This document shows positions 1 through 6,999 of a stretch of DNA of 32,417 nucleotides, piece by piece. This DNA is from Acidobacteriota bacterium (GTDB taxonomy: Bacteria; Acidobacteriota; Terriglobia; Bryobacterales; UBA6623): assembly GCA_027592785.1 (NCBI GenBank), contig JAQCLD010000046.1, forward strand, positions 1 through 32,417. The letters run 5' to 3'. Under the pieces are notes generated by a model. That model did no database searches, had not been told where the DNA came from, and saw only the letters and a list, made by a program, of their open reading frames with translations. Each line of letters starts with the position of its first letter. Within the stretch, counting starts at the first letter, position 1. A program made the position numbers and the translations under genes.

Positions 1-21
1 CCCGCCGTTCCGGCGGGTTTT
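1..21 (+). terminator. Rho-independent terminator of a gene left of the window
   Basis: A perfect 7-bp stem (CCCGCCG, positions 1-7, with CGGCGGG, 11-17) closes a TTC loop and is followed by TTTT and a T-rich stretch. The T tract lies on the plus side, so it best serves a plus-strand gene ending before position 1. The minus-strand MBL gene ends 140 bases away and could use the reverse hairpin, but its U tract would lie outside the window. Confidence 0.75.
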
Positions 22-163
22 CTTGTTATTACGGCAAGAAGGCCCGTCGGACGTCGGATTCAGATCAATGCGCTCGCCAAGCGCAGCAGAGCCGCGCCCG
101 TCAGGAAGCGATCTCTTCAACAACTCCCCAGCCCATGCTCCATCTCAGGGCCAAGCCTGGTCC

Positions 164-907
164 TTAGCCGGCCGCCGCTGAGCTCCCATGCTCAATTGCC
201 GTGGACAGCTCGCGGAGTAAACCCGCGCCGTCTTCCCTATAAGCGCTGCCATGTTGGCAGGCGAGCATCTTGGGATCCAGCTGAGCCAAACGCTCCAAGA
301 CCGCCGACGTACTCGTCGCGTGTGCGTAGTAATCCATCATTCCGCGCATCGCTTCGCTCGCCGTTAGCACCTCTGACTCGGTAACCGGCGGCGGATTTCC
401 GCCCGGCTGCGTAAACAAATCGCCGCACAACAGCGTCTTCGTCGAAACGTCAAACAAGATTCCGCAATCCCACCCGTGCGGAACGTGCGGCGTGTAAATC
501 CACTTCATTGTCCGGCCGCCGATCGAGAACTCCTCGCCGTCCGCCAAGCCACGAGCGGGCCGATCGGCGAAGTCATTAAGAGACGTCAACACGCCGATCT
601 CCGTCCCAAACGGCGTCGCCTCAGGAGCGACTTCCAATAGGTCATTCAGCGCGCCGAACTCGTCGCCCTCAAAATGCGAACCGCCGATCCAACGGAGCTT
701 CTTGGCGGGCATTATTGCCTCGATCGCCTGCCGCGTTCCGGCGAAAATCTTGCGGTATCCCGTGTGGAACAGGAGCGGTTCGTCGTCCACGACCAGGTAT
801 GAGTTGAAGGTGAAGCCTCCGGGGATAATGTCCAGTGGCGTCGAGATGCGATAGATCCCGTTGCCGACTTCGTCGACGGTAACGCCGGTTTCTTTGTTTA
901 CGAGCAC
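164..907 (-). CDS. MBL-fold protein of the flavodiiron/ODP-like type
   Basis: A 247-residue metallo-beta-lactamase-fold protein. The metal-site series resembles flavodiiron proteins and oxygen-binding diiron proteins: H78-x-E80-x-D82-E83, then H144 in PHGWD, D163 in CGDLF and H219 in QHG. In classical flavodiiron proteins the fourth position of HxExDH is histidine; here it is glutamate, a variant I believe is common in stand-alone MBL relatives. There is no flavodoxin domain and no signal peptide, so it is a cytoplasmic single-domain protein. Possible roles are O2 or NO sensing or reduction, or a hydrolase; the sequence does not decide. The GTG start at 907 is supported by a strong Shine-Dalgarno AAGGAGAGG four bases upstream (912-920 on the plus strand). 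It stands alone, divergent from the FkbM gene. Confidence 0.8.
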   Translation of the reverse strand: MLVNKETGVTVDEVGNGIYRISTPLDIIPGGFTFNSYLVVDDEPLLFHTGYRKIFAGTRQAIEAIMPAKKLRWIGGSHFEGDEFGALNDLLEVAPEATPFGTEIGVLTSLNDFADRPARGLADGEEFSIGGRTMKWIYTPHVPHGWDCGILFDVSTKTLLCGDLFTQPGGNPPPVTESEVLTASEAMRGMMDYYAHATSTSAVLERLAQLDPKMLACQHGSAYREDGAGLLRELSTAIEHGSSAAAG

Positions 908-1128
908 TTTGCCTCTCCTTGTTTACGCGACCGCCGCAACGGCAATCTGCATCTGAGTAATACGCCTGGATTCATCCCGACCTGTGCGGCACCTTCCAGG
1001 TTACCGCTCTCGAAGCCAAGCAAGTCGCCGTCGCCAGACACGTCTGGTTCTAAGGCCCCGGCGGACAAGAGCGGCAAGTCTGGCGCAAGCGCTTTTGCGA
1101 CATCGCGCCGCTAAAGCAGCACTTGCGC

Positions 1129-1154
1129 CCGAACTGGGGTGTCCGAACTGGGGT
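1129..1154. repeat. 12-bp tandem direct repeat upstream of the FkbM promoter
   Basis: CCGAACTGGGGT occurs at 1129-1140 and again at 1143-1154, separated by GT, giving a 14-bp period. The second copy ends on the first base of the TTGACG -35-like hexamer. It could be a paired activator site or a small tandem duplication. Confidence 0.6.
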
Positions 1155-1182
1155 TGACGGTTCGACAGCACCAACTTAGCCT
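1154..1182 (+). promoter_or_regulatory. Candidate promoter of the FkbM gene
   Basis: TTGACG (1154-1159, 5 of 6 to consensus) is followed after 17 bases by TAGCCT (1177-1182, weak -10). Only 8 bases separate the -10 from the GTG at 1191, so a transcript would begin almost at the start codon. Confidence 0.4.
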
Positions 1183-1190
1183 AGAGTTAC

Positions 1191-2426
1191 GTGCCAGTCC
1201 CCATCGCAATTCGTGCCTCTTTCGTGGCCGCCGGTGTCGCCGCGCTGGTAGGTTTGGCCTGGCGCATTCCCGGCTCGATTCTTATTGCCACGCTCATTCT
1301 CGCCGCCGGACAGCTGTGGGCCTCGCGCGAACGAGCTTCTTGGATTCGCGCCTCTCTGTTTGTTCTGCTTGGCCTGGCTCTCACGTCCTTGCAAGGCAAT
1401 GCCGCGCTCAGTTCAATGCCCTTTTCCGCTGACGCCCCGCTAGTTTTGGGCGTGATCGCTTCGGGCTTGTTGTTTATTTTTGGGGCCGACAAGCGACGGG
1501 CGGTCGGCGTCGCGCTCATCTGCCTGTTCGCAGGAGTCGTCTTCTCCGCGCAGGACGCCGACGGCGGCTCGGTTTACTGGCGCGGAGCAATTCTCGCCAA
1601 GAAGGCGTTCGGAGGGCTGCCGCAGGTCTCGTGGCGTGACGTAAGAAATGAAGTATTCGGGGAGCGCGTCGGATTAAAAGACATCGATGTCGACCGCTGG
1701 GTGCAAGTCATCGACCGTAAGCCTGGCCCCAACGGCGACGTAGAGCTTTTCCGTACGGAACTAGGCGACATGTGGGCGCCGGCGAGTAACCACGAATCAG
1801 TCGCCTTGATTGCGCAGGAAATGGTCCAGCTCGACGAATATCAAATCGGCGAACATCGTATCCAACCTGGCGATGTCGTCATCGACTGCGGGGGCCACGT
1901 GGGCTTCTATACTAAGCTGGCTCTGCGCCAAGGCGCTGGCCTGGTCCTCGCCTTCGAACCCGATCCGGAAAACCACTGGCTCTTTAGCCAAAACCTGAAG
2001 CAAGAGATTGCCGACGGCCGCGTAATCCTCGTGAAGGCCGGCGTGTGGGACGAGCGGGACGAACTTGTCTTTCACCACTCTAAAGAAAATCCCGGCTCGC
2101 ACGGTTTCTTCGACAATGGCGACGAACAATTGCTCGTGGAAAACGTTCCGGTCCTACCTCTCGACGATAAAGTCGAAGAGCTCGGCCTGCAGCGCGTCGA
2201 CTGGATCAAGATGGACATCGAGGGCGCCGAACAGCGAGCGCTCCAGGGTGCGGCCCGCACTCTGGCCCGATTCAAACCGAATCTCGCAATCTGCACCTAC
2301 CACCGCCAAGACGATCCTGACGCCATTCCGCCGATCGTGCTGGCCGCCAACTCCACCTACACCGCCGCAGCGAAGCGGGTTGCCGCCGGCGGCTTCATTC
2401 GTCCCAAAGTCCTATTCTTCTACTAA
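1191..2426 (+). CDS. Polytopic membrane-anchored FkbM family methyltransferase
   Basis: The 411-residue protein has two parts. Residues about 7-120 contain five hydrophobic segments (near 8-24, 28-44, 51-68, 82-99, 103-120), rich in Ala, Leu and Val and with few charges. Residues about 200-395 form an FkbM-type SAM-dependent methyltransferase: motif I IDCGGHVGFY (231-240), the acidic post-I segment FEPD (255-258) and the family motif MDIEGAE (341-347). FkbM enzymes methylate hydroxyl groups of polyketides and glycans. A five-helix membrane anchor is unusual and suggests action on a membrane-bound glycan or lipid at the inner face, which is inference. The GTG start is chosen because it opens the first hydrophobic segment and lies just after a candidate promoter; no Shine-Dalgarno is visible. 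Its TAA stop overlaps the stop of the convergent M23 gene. Confidence 0.8.
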   Translation: MPVPIAIRASFVAAGVAALVGLAWRIPGSILIATLILAAGQLWASRERASWIRASLFVLLGLALTSLQGNAALSSMPFSADAPLVLGVIASGLLFIFGADKRRAVGVALICLFAGVVFSAQDADGGSVYWRGAILAKKAFGGLPQVSWRDVRNEVFGERVGLKDIDVDRWVQVIDRKPGPNGDVELFRTELGDMWAPASNHESVALIAQEMVQLDEYQIGEHRIQPGDVVIDCGGHVGFYTKLALRQGAGLVLAFEPDPENHWLFSQNLKQEIADGRVILVKAGVWDERDELVFHHSKENPGSHGFFDNGDEQLLVENVPVLPLDDKVEELGLQRVDWIKMDIEGAEQRALQGAARTLARFKPNLAICTYHRQDDPDAIPPIVLAANSTYTAAAKRVAAGGFIRPKVLFFY

Positions 2427-3223
2427 TCGGCTTCCATCTCCATCAGCGAAAACGGGTCCACCCGCGCATTTCCAACCCGCACGCCCCAGTGCAGATGTGG
2501 CCCCGTCACTCGTCCGGTTGCGCCGGCCAGGCCGACGACTTGTCCGCGCTCGACCAGGTCTCCGGGCTGTACCAGAATCTTCGATAAGTGCAGGTACATC
2601 GTGTAGACGCCCAGCCCGTGGTCAATAAAGACGGCGTTGCCGTTGAAAAAGAAATCGTGCGCCAGCACAACCTTGCCCGCGTTCGACGCCAATATCTTCG
2701 TGCCCGTTGACGCCCTTAAATCCGCGCCCGAATGCGGCGCCCGCGGTTGATTGTTGAACACGCGCCTGCTGCCGAAATTCCTTCCGCCCGTAACGCCCGG
2801 GACCGGCGTGTGGAACTTCCCCGTCCAATACTTGTGCGGCGTCAGACGCGCGTAGAGCGCCCTCGTCTCTTTCGCCTCGCGGTTCGCTCGCGCCTGGTCC
2901 TCTGGGCTTAACTCCACGTATTTCGGGGCTACCGTTAGCCGCGTCGTCGGGAAGCTTTTCCCCTTCACCTCGATCACTTCTTGGCGGGCCTGGGTCCTTC
3001 CTCCTGCGTAGTGCAGCGTGATCGGAGCAGGATGCTCGCCAGGCTCGACATCCAAGTCCACGCCGATCACGGTCAGCCAACGTTCGCCCTCGCGCACGAA
3101 CGGCACATCCCGCCCGGCCCACGCTATCGTTGCCGCCTCAAGCCCGGCCTCATGTGGATACTCGACTTGCAGGGCCTGGCCCTGAAAAACCGTCAACACC
3201 GCCAGCAGTATGTACCAAGACAT
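2423..3223 (-). CDS. Secreted M23 (LytM-type) zinc metallopeptidase
   Basis: A 266-residue protein with a short hydrophobic N-terminus (about 1-18) consistent with a signal peptide, a beta-rich linker region (about 20-100), and a C-terminal peptidase M23 domain (about 145-260). The full zinc and catalytic set is present: H164-xxx-D168, H212 in LHLS and H243-x-H245 in GPHLHWG. It is therefore probably an active endopeptidase cutting peptidoglycan cross-links in the periplasm, not a degenerate activator of the EnvC/NlpD kind. The start is ATG at 3223, with TAGAAT six bases upstream and no Shine-Dalgarno. It diverges from the amidohydrolase gene across 45 bp and its TAG stop shares four bases with the FkbM stop. 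Confidence 0.88.
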   Translation of the reverse strand: MSWYILLAVLTVFQGQALQVEYPHEAGLEAATIAWAGRDVPFVREGERWLTVIGVDLDVEPGEHPAPITLHYAGGRTQARQEVIEVKGKSFPTTRLTVAPKYVELSPEDQARANREAKETRALYARLTPHKYWTGKFHTPVPGVTGGRNFGSRRVFNNQPRAPHSGADLRASTGTKILASNAGKVVLAHDFFFNGNAVFIDHGLGVYTMYLHLSKILVQPGDLVERGQVVGLAGATGRVTGPHLHWGVRVGNARVDPFSLMEMEAD

Positions 3224-3229
3224 GCGCTT

Positions 3230-3235
3230 ATTCTA
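3230..3235 (-). promoter_or_regulatory. -10 element of the M23 peptidase gene
   Basis: Read on the minus strand, TAGAAT lies 6 bases before the ATG at 3223, with CTTACA (plus 3252-3257) 16 bases upstream as a possible -35. Transcription would start at about the A of the ATG. The site interlocks with the opposing amidohydrolase promoter. Confidence 0.45.
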
Positions 3236-3253
3236 AGGGTCCTTGCCCTGATG

Positions 3254-3259
3254 TAAGAT
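3254..3259 (+). promoter_or_regulatory. -10 element of the amidohydrolase gene
   Basis: TAAGAT lies 9 bases before the ATG at 3269. No convincing -35 is seen at 16-18 bases. The promoter faces away from the M23 promoter within the same 45-bp interval, so the two probably compete for RNA polymerase. Confidence 0.4.
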
Positions 3260-3268
3260 AAACGAGCC

Positions 3269-4177
3269 ATGATTGATCGCCGTCAATTCCTGCTCGCTGC
3301 CGCAGCAGCACCAGTCGCGCTCGCCGCTCCTGTTGAAGATTTATGGGGTGGGCCGGTCATCGACATTCACGCCCACACGCGCAGCGACGCGAACGGCAAC
3401 GCCACGCACTGCGACGGCGCAGGTATCTCGCATGCCATCCTGCTGACGCGCGCCAATCAATTGGACAATGCCAAAGCAGCCCAGGCCGCGCACCCGGGCC
3501 GCTTCCATATCTCGGCATCGACCCGGCTCACTGACCCTAACGCCGCCGCCGATCTGACCAAAGCCGTAAAGGACGGAGCCATTGCGTTCGGTGAACTCAA
3601 GGACCCCGTCCAAGCCGACGGCCCCGAGCTGCAACGTCTCTACGCGCTCGCCGGCGAGCTGGATGTGCCGATCATGGTTCATTTCCAGGAGGTTCCCAAC
3701 TCCCCCGAAGGCGTGTTCTTCGCGAACGGCATCAAGAATCTGCCGAAGATGCTGGAGAAGTATCCCAAGACGAAATTCGTGGCGCACGCCAACAGCACTT
3801 GGGGCAACATCACCGCGGTCAACAACGTGAATACTGACTACCCGACCGGCAAGATCGTGCCCGGCGGCCTCACCGACAAGATGCTCGGCGACTACGCCAA
3901 CCTTTACGCAGATCTGTCGGCAAACTCGGGTCAGAACGCCCTGTCGCGCGACCCCGAGTTCACGACCGGCTTCCTCGAACGCCACCAGGACAAGTTGCTG
4001 TACGGCAGCGATTGCCCCTGCCGTGACGGCAAGGGCCAAGGACGCGACACGGGACGTCTCATCGGCAAATGCCTATCCCGCGAAACCCTCAGCATCGTGA
4101 AGAAGCAGGCCTCGCCGGCCGTCTTCCGCAAGATCGCCTGGGAGAACACGCACAGGGTTTACAAGATCAAGGCCTAG
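3269..4177 (+). CDS. Tat-exported amidohydrolase family protein
   Basis: A 302-residue protein beginning with a twin-arginine signal (DRRQFLLAAAAAP, residues 3-15) and an Ala-rich h-region, so it is predicted to be exported folded. The rest is a TIM-barrel amidohydrolase of the amidohydrolase_2 type (COG2159, hydrolases or decarboxylases): H34-x-H36 in DIHAH on strand 1, H138 in VHF, H173 in VAHAN and D248 in YGSDCPC, the last being the expected strand-8 aspartate. Substrate unknown; the family acts on cyclic or lactone-like carboxylates. The ATG at 3269 is the natural start because it places RR at residues 4-5. There is a -10-like TAAGAT nine bases before it and no clear Shine-Dalgarno. The gene next downstream is on the same strand but 85 bases away. 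Confidence 0.82.
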   Translation: MIDRRQFLLAAAAAPVALAAPVEDLWGGPVIDIHAHTRSDANGNATHCDGAGISHAILLTRANQLDNAKAAQAAHPGRFHISASTRLTDPNAAADLTKAVKDGAIAFGELKDPVQADGPELQRLYALAGELDVPIMVHFQEVPNSPEGVFFANGIKNLPKMLEKYPKTKFVAHANSTWGNITAVNNVNTDYPTGKIVPGGLTDKMLGDYANLYADLSANSGQNALSRDPEFTTGFLERHQDKLLYGSDCPCRDGKGQGRDTGRLIGKCLSRETLSIVKKQASPAVFRKIAWENTHRVYKIKA

Positions 4178-4262
4178 ACGGCCCGGTCGCCGGTAAGCGG
4201 GACGGTCGAAAAGGGGCGCCAGCCGCTTGGCCTATTGCCCGGGGAGCGTCCGCGGATCGATA

Positions 4263-4817
4263 ATGACCAACGAGATGTCTGCCTCCTTCCAAGAACTCGT
4301 CGACTACTTCCATGCGTTGGCGACCGAAGATGTGACGCACACCGAAGGCACCTACATGGGCCACTGCTTCACCGTGTATCGCGACATGAAGAAGTGGGGC
4401 TTTGATGAAGAGTTGGCGCGCGCGGGCCTGTTCCATTCGATCTACGGAACGGGACTGTTCCAGCGCTTTAAGCTGCCGGTTGAGAAACGCCAGGAAGTAC
4501 GCGAGCTGATCGGTGAGCGTGCGGAAAGGCTCGCTTATTTGAACTGCGCGATCATCTACGACGAGTTCGATGAGGAGCTGGCGCGGGGCGGGGAGACGTT
4601 TCGGATGACCAGTCGGCTGACGGGCGAGCCCATCGAGTTGAACAAGCCGGAATTCGAAGACCTGCTGCGGGTTCACTTGGTCGACCGCTTGGAACAGATC
4701 CCCCGGTCGAAAGCGTGGGACTGGCGAAGAGACGCGTTCCGCGAAATCGCCGAGCGCCTCGGCCCCCAGGCGGTGGTCGAGTTCGAGCGAGTGTACGCGT
4801 TGGAAGCGGCAGGCTAA
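4263..4817 (+). CDS. DUF6817-like protein with HD-like histidines
   Basis: A small (184-residue) cytoplasmic protein without signal peptide. The pattern TEGTYMGHCFTVYRDMKKWG (27-46) followed by LARAGLFHSIYGTGLF (51-66) resembles the uncharacterised DUF6817 family, in which spaced histidines (here H34 and H58) and the HSIYGT motif recall HD-domain hydrolases. I recognise the motif pattern but cannot confirm the family without a profile search. An acidic C-terminal half (about 95-184) is mostly helical. Two starts are possible: ATG at 4263 (chosen) or ATG at 4275, in which case GATAAT at 4259-4264 would be a -10 element rather than coding. An upstream TTG at 4227 seems too early. Function unknown. 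Confidence 0.65.
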   Translation: MTNEMSASFQELVDYFHALATEDVTHTEGTYMGHCFTVYRDMKKWGFDEELARAGLFHSIYGTGLFQRFKLPVEKRQEVRELIGERAERLAYLNCAIIYDEFDEELARGGETFRMTSRLTGEPIELNKPEFEDLLRVHLVDRLEQIPRSKAWDWRRDAFREIAERLGPQAVVEFERVYALEAAG

Positions 4818-4930
4818 TTCCACGACGTCATCTTCGAACGGCAGATGCTGCGAGCCTAGTAGCGAATTGGCACGAGGTCAGCGTTAATCTGCGATTTCAG
4901 GGCGAATGCGCTTAAGCGCGTCGGCCAGGA

Positions 4931-5031
4931 GGTAAGCCCGCTGAAGCGGGCTCCGGAGGGGGGGCGGCGAGTTCGGCGAAACCAGGCCTTAAGGCCTGGC
5001 CTAACCATGAGGCCCGTGAACGGGCCTGAAA
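4931..5031 (-). repeat. Three-hairpin intergenic repeat, copy A
   Basis: In plus coordinates it contains three inverted repeats: AGCCCGC-TGAA-GCGGGCT (4935-4952), the perfect palindrome CCAGGCCTTAAGGCCTGG (4982-4999) and AGGCCCGT-GA-ACGGGCCT (5010-5027). The first 22 bases are identical to copy B (6837-6938) and the last 52 differ at five positions; the 27-base spacer between them is unrelated. It begins 67 bases past the TPR gene stop, matching copy B after the sulfatase stop. A further perfect palindrome, GCGCTTAAGCGC, lies just outside at 4908-4919. The rest of the 4818-5098 gap holds no gene I can support. Confidence 0.8.
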
Positions 5032-5098
5032 GCGCGAAGAAGAACTGGCGCGCGGGCGGCTCGATCGAGGGACACTGGCGGCGGCAGTGCGTCCCCGG

Positions 5099-6769
5099 CT
5101 AGAAGCGGGCGGATGAGAGTTGGACGTCGGCGGCGAACCAGGCTTTTTCGAAGCGCGTTTCGATGGCGGCGGGGTCTTTGCCTTGGGCCTTCATCGCGTC
5201 GATGACTCCTTTGAGGGAGTAGCCGTTTTCGCGGTTGTCTTTGAGATCTTGCCAGAAGACGATTGCGGCCTCGTCAGCGCGGCGGGCATCGAGCAAGATG
5301 GACCCCAGCGTTTGGCGCGTCGGGTAATACCAGTCGGGCGGCTCGTTGTAGAGCAGCGTGTCTTCGAGGCGCACGACGCGGTCGAGCTGGGCGACGGCTT
5401 CGTCGAACTTGCGGCGCTTGGCGAGCAACTCTCCGTTGAGGACGCCGCGGGCGATCTGCAAGAGTTGCTTCGCGTTGCTGTAGCCGATTAGCGTCTCGAT
5501 GGCGGTGGGGTCGTCGATGATCTTGTCTATTTCTTTGAGCTCGCGGGCGGCTTTGCCCAGGCCGCCGGTGTGTAGGTAGGCTAGGCCGCGGGCGTAGTGG
5601 CGAATGCCTTCGGTGAAATGTGCTTCGCGGTCGAGCGCAGGCTCGGCGAGGACTTCATCCCACATGCCGAAGCGGACCATCGTGTAGAGCGGCATCGATA
5701 GGAAGGTTTGATAGAGCGCCCAGATGTCGGAGTCGACGTGATGCATGGGGACCCGGTCGGCGACTTTGCGCGAGGCGGCCATGGCCTCGGCTTTGCGGCC
5801 TTGCATGATGGCGGCCCAGGCGAGGAAGTGGATGTTGTGCGGATAGTAGGCCAGCGGATAGATGCCTTGGGCGCGGCAAGCGGTGACGTAGCCTTCGTCG
5901 GCCTTGATGGCGTTGGTGTTGGCGGTGAAGGCGTCGGCGTAACGGCCGGTCTGCATGTAGATGTGCGAGGGCATGTGCACGAGGTGTCCCGTATTGGGCG
6001 TGAGGCCGGTGAGCAGGTCGGCCATGGGCTCGGCGCGCTCGGGGTGTACGGCTTCGATGGCGTGGATGTAATAGTGCAACGCGCCTTCGTGTTTGGGGTC
6101 GCGTTCGATGACGCCTTCGAGGAGCGAGAGGATCTCGGGCGTCCAGTTATGCGGCACGCCATCTTTTGACCAGTAGTCCCAGGGGCTGAGATTCATCAGG
6201 GCGGCGGCGAAGAAGACGGCGATGTTGTTGTCGTCTTCGTAGGCGTGATGCAGCTCGTGGATGGCGTCGGTGTAGGCCTGGTCGAGTGCGGCGCGGTCGG
6301 CGGCGGGGGCGGCGACGTAGCGTTTGGCTAGGGCGTCGATCAGCTTCTGCTCTTTATCGCTGGCGGAGGCTTTAAGCGCGACGGCTTTTTGGATGGCGGC
6401 GTATGCTTGCGGCACGACGTCGGGAACCATGGGGAGATTGAGGTTCGGACCGAGGACTAAGGCCCATCCCCAGTAAGCCATGGCGCAGTCGGGGTCGAGG
6501 CGCGCGGCTTCTTTGAAGGAGCGCAGGGCCTCTTGGTGGTTGAAGGCGTAAGCCAGGCGCAAGCCCTGGTCGAAGAAGGCTTGAGCTTGCGGCGACTTGG
6601 TGGTGATCGCGAGATGCGCGCTGCCGATGCCGTCGAGGACCGGCGCGATGGGCTCGTTCGCCGTGGTGGGGTCGGCCTTGAGAGCGACGGGATCGAAGGG
6701 GGCGTGCTGGGCAAACGCGAAGCTCGCGGCGAGGAGGAATAGAAAAAGGATGTGAGTGGAGCGGTTCAT
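5099..6769 (-). CDS. Secreted TPR protein with conserved histidine clusters
   Basis: A 556-residue protein with a Sec signal peptide (about 1-20, ending AFAFAQ-like). TPR-type helix pairs start near residues 62-97 (SPQAQAFFDQGLRLAYAFNH then EALRSFKEAARLDPDCAMAY) and recur towards the C-terminus. The centre carries histidine-rich motifs typical of this uncharacterised family: HYYIHAIE (232-239), GHLVHMPSHIY (261-271) and YYPHNIHFL (309-317). Their regular placement on helices suggests a metal or cofactor site, but none is proven. The start ATG at 6769 follows a weak GAGAGG Shine-Dalgarno and a well-formed promoter with an internal palindrome, so it is likely regulated separately from the sulfatase operon upstream. 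It is flanked on both sides by the three-hairpin repeat. Role unknown; periplasmic or secreted. Confidence 0.8.
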   Translation of the reverse strand: MNRSTHILFLFLLAASFAFAQHAPFDPVALKADPTTANEPIAPVLDGIGSAHLAITTKSPQAQAFFDQGLRLAYAFNHQEALRSFKEAARLDPDCAMAYWGWALVLGPNLNLPMVPDVVPQAYAAIQKAVALKASASDKEQKLIDALAKRYVAAPAADRAALDQAYTDAIHELHHAYEDDNNIAVFFAAALMNLSPWDYWSKDGVPHNWTPEILSLLEGVIERDPKHEGALHYYIHAIEAVHPERAEPMADLLTGLTPNTGHLVHMPSHIYMQTGRYADAFTANTNAIKADEGYVTACRAQGIYPLAYYPHNIHFLAWAAIMQGRKAEAMAASRKVADRVPMHHVDSDIWALYQTFLSMPLYTMVRFGMWDEVLAEPALDREAHFTEGIRHYARGLAYLHTGGLGKAARELKEIDKIIDDPTAIETLIGYSNAKQLLQIARGVLNGELLAKRRKFDEAVAQLDRVVRLEDTLLYNEPPDWYYPTRQTLGSILLDARRADEAAIVFWQDLKDNRENGYSLKGVIDAMKAQGKDPAAIETRFEKAWFAADVQLSSARF

Positions 6770-6792
6770 GGCAGTTGCCTCTCTTCGTCAAT

Positions 6793-6820
6793 ACTATACA
6801 AACCGGTTGGTATAAATCAA
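6793..6820 (-). promoter_or_regulatory. Sigma-70-like promoter of the TPR gene
   Basis: Read on the minus strand: TTGATT (plus 6815-6820), a 16-base spacer, then TATAGT (plus 6793-6798). The -10 lies 23 bases before the ATG at 6769, leaving room for a normal leader with a weak Shine-Dalgarno, unlike the near-leaderless starts elsewhere in the window. Confidence 0.65.
6795..6814. promoter_or_regulatory. 20-bp palindromic operator inside the TPR promoter
   Basis: The left arm TATACAAACC (6795-6804) and right arm GGTTGGTATA (6805-6814) are reverse complements except for one base pair. The palindrome fills the whole spacer between -35 and -10, a position where a bound repressor would block RNA polymerase. 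Its form (ACC/GGT core, AT-rich outer ends, no spacer) is like many TetR-family operators. No regulator gene lies in the window. Confidence 0.6.
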
Positions 6821-6836
6821 GGGGAACATTATGATT

Positions 6837-6938
6837 GGTAAGCCCGCTGAAGCGGGCTGTTAAGGGAGGGCGAGAGCGGCCTTCGTAACCAGGCATAAAT
6901 GCCCGGCCTAACCATGAGGCCTGTGAACGGGCCTGAAA
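6837..6938 (-). repeat. Three-hairpin intergenic repeat, copy B
   Basis: Same order and orientation as copy A (4931-5031). The first hairpin is identical. The second reads CCAGGCATAAATGCCCGG: one C-G pair of copy A has become A-T with both bases changed, keeping the stem, while another pair is lost. The third has one C to T change, leaving a possible G-U pair in plus-strand RNA. It starts 61 bases past the sulfatase stop codon and ends just before the TPR promoter. Confidence 0.8.
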
Positions 6939-6999
6939 ACACGGCGTGAAACGGCGGCCCCGGTGCGGGGTGGCTGTGCACAAGAAGGCGCCTCTCGGG

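Larger units (their letters stand above)
908..1190. other. 283-bp divergent intergenic region, possible coding remnant
   Basis: The region separates the minus-strand MBL gene from the plus-strand FkbM gene. It holds the MBL Shine-Dalgarno, a 12-bp direct repeat and a candidate FkbM promoter. Between about 957 and 1140 one plus frame reads as a protein-like stretch interrupted by a TAA at about 1052, with no start codon or recognisable family. It may be a decayed gene fragment or chance in GC-rich DNA. No RNA gene or strong hairpin is evident. Confidence 0.4.

Noticed and set aside
957-1140. Possible pseudogene in the gap before FkbM
   Set aside because: One frame looks protein-like on both sides of a stop but no family is recognisable and length is under 60 codons, so I only mention it within the intergenic entry.
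4931-6938. TPR gene as a mobile cassette between direct repeats
   Set aside because: There is no transposase, no terminal inverted repeat and no target duplication. Positions after two different stop codons fit a 3'-end element better than insertion ends.
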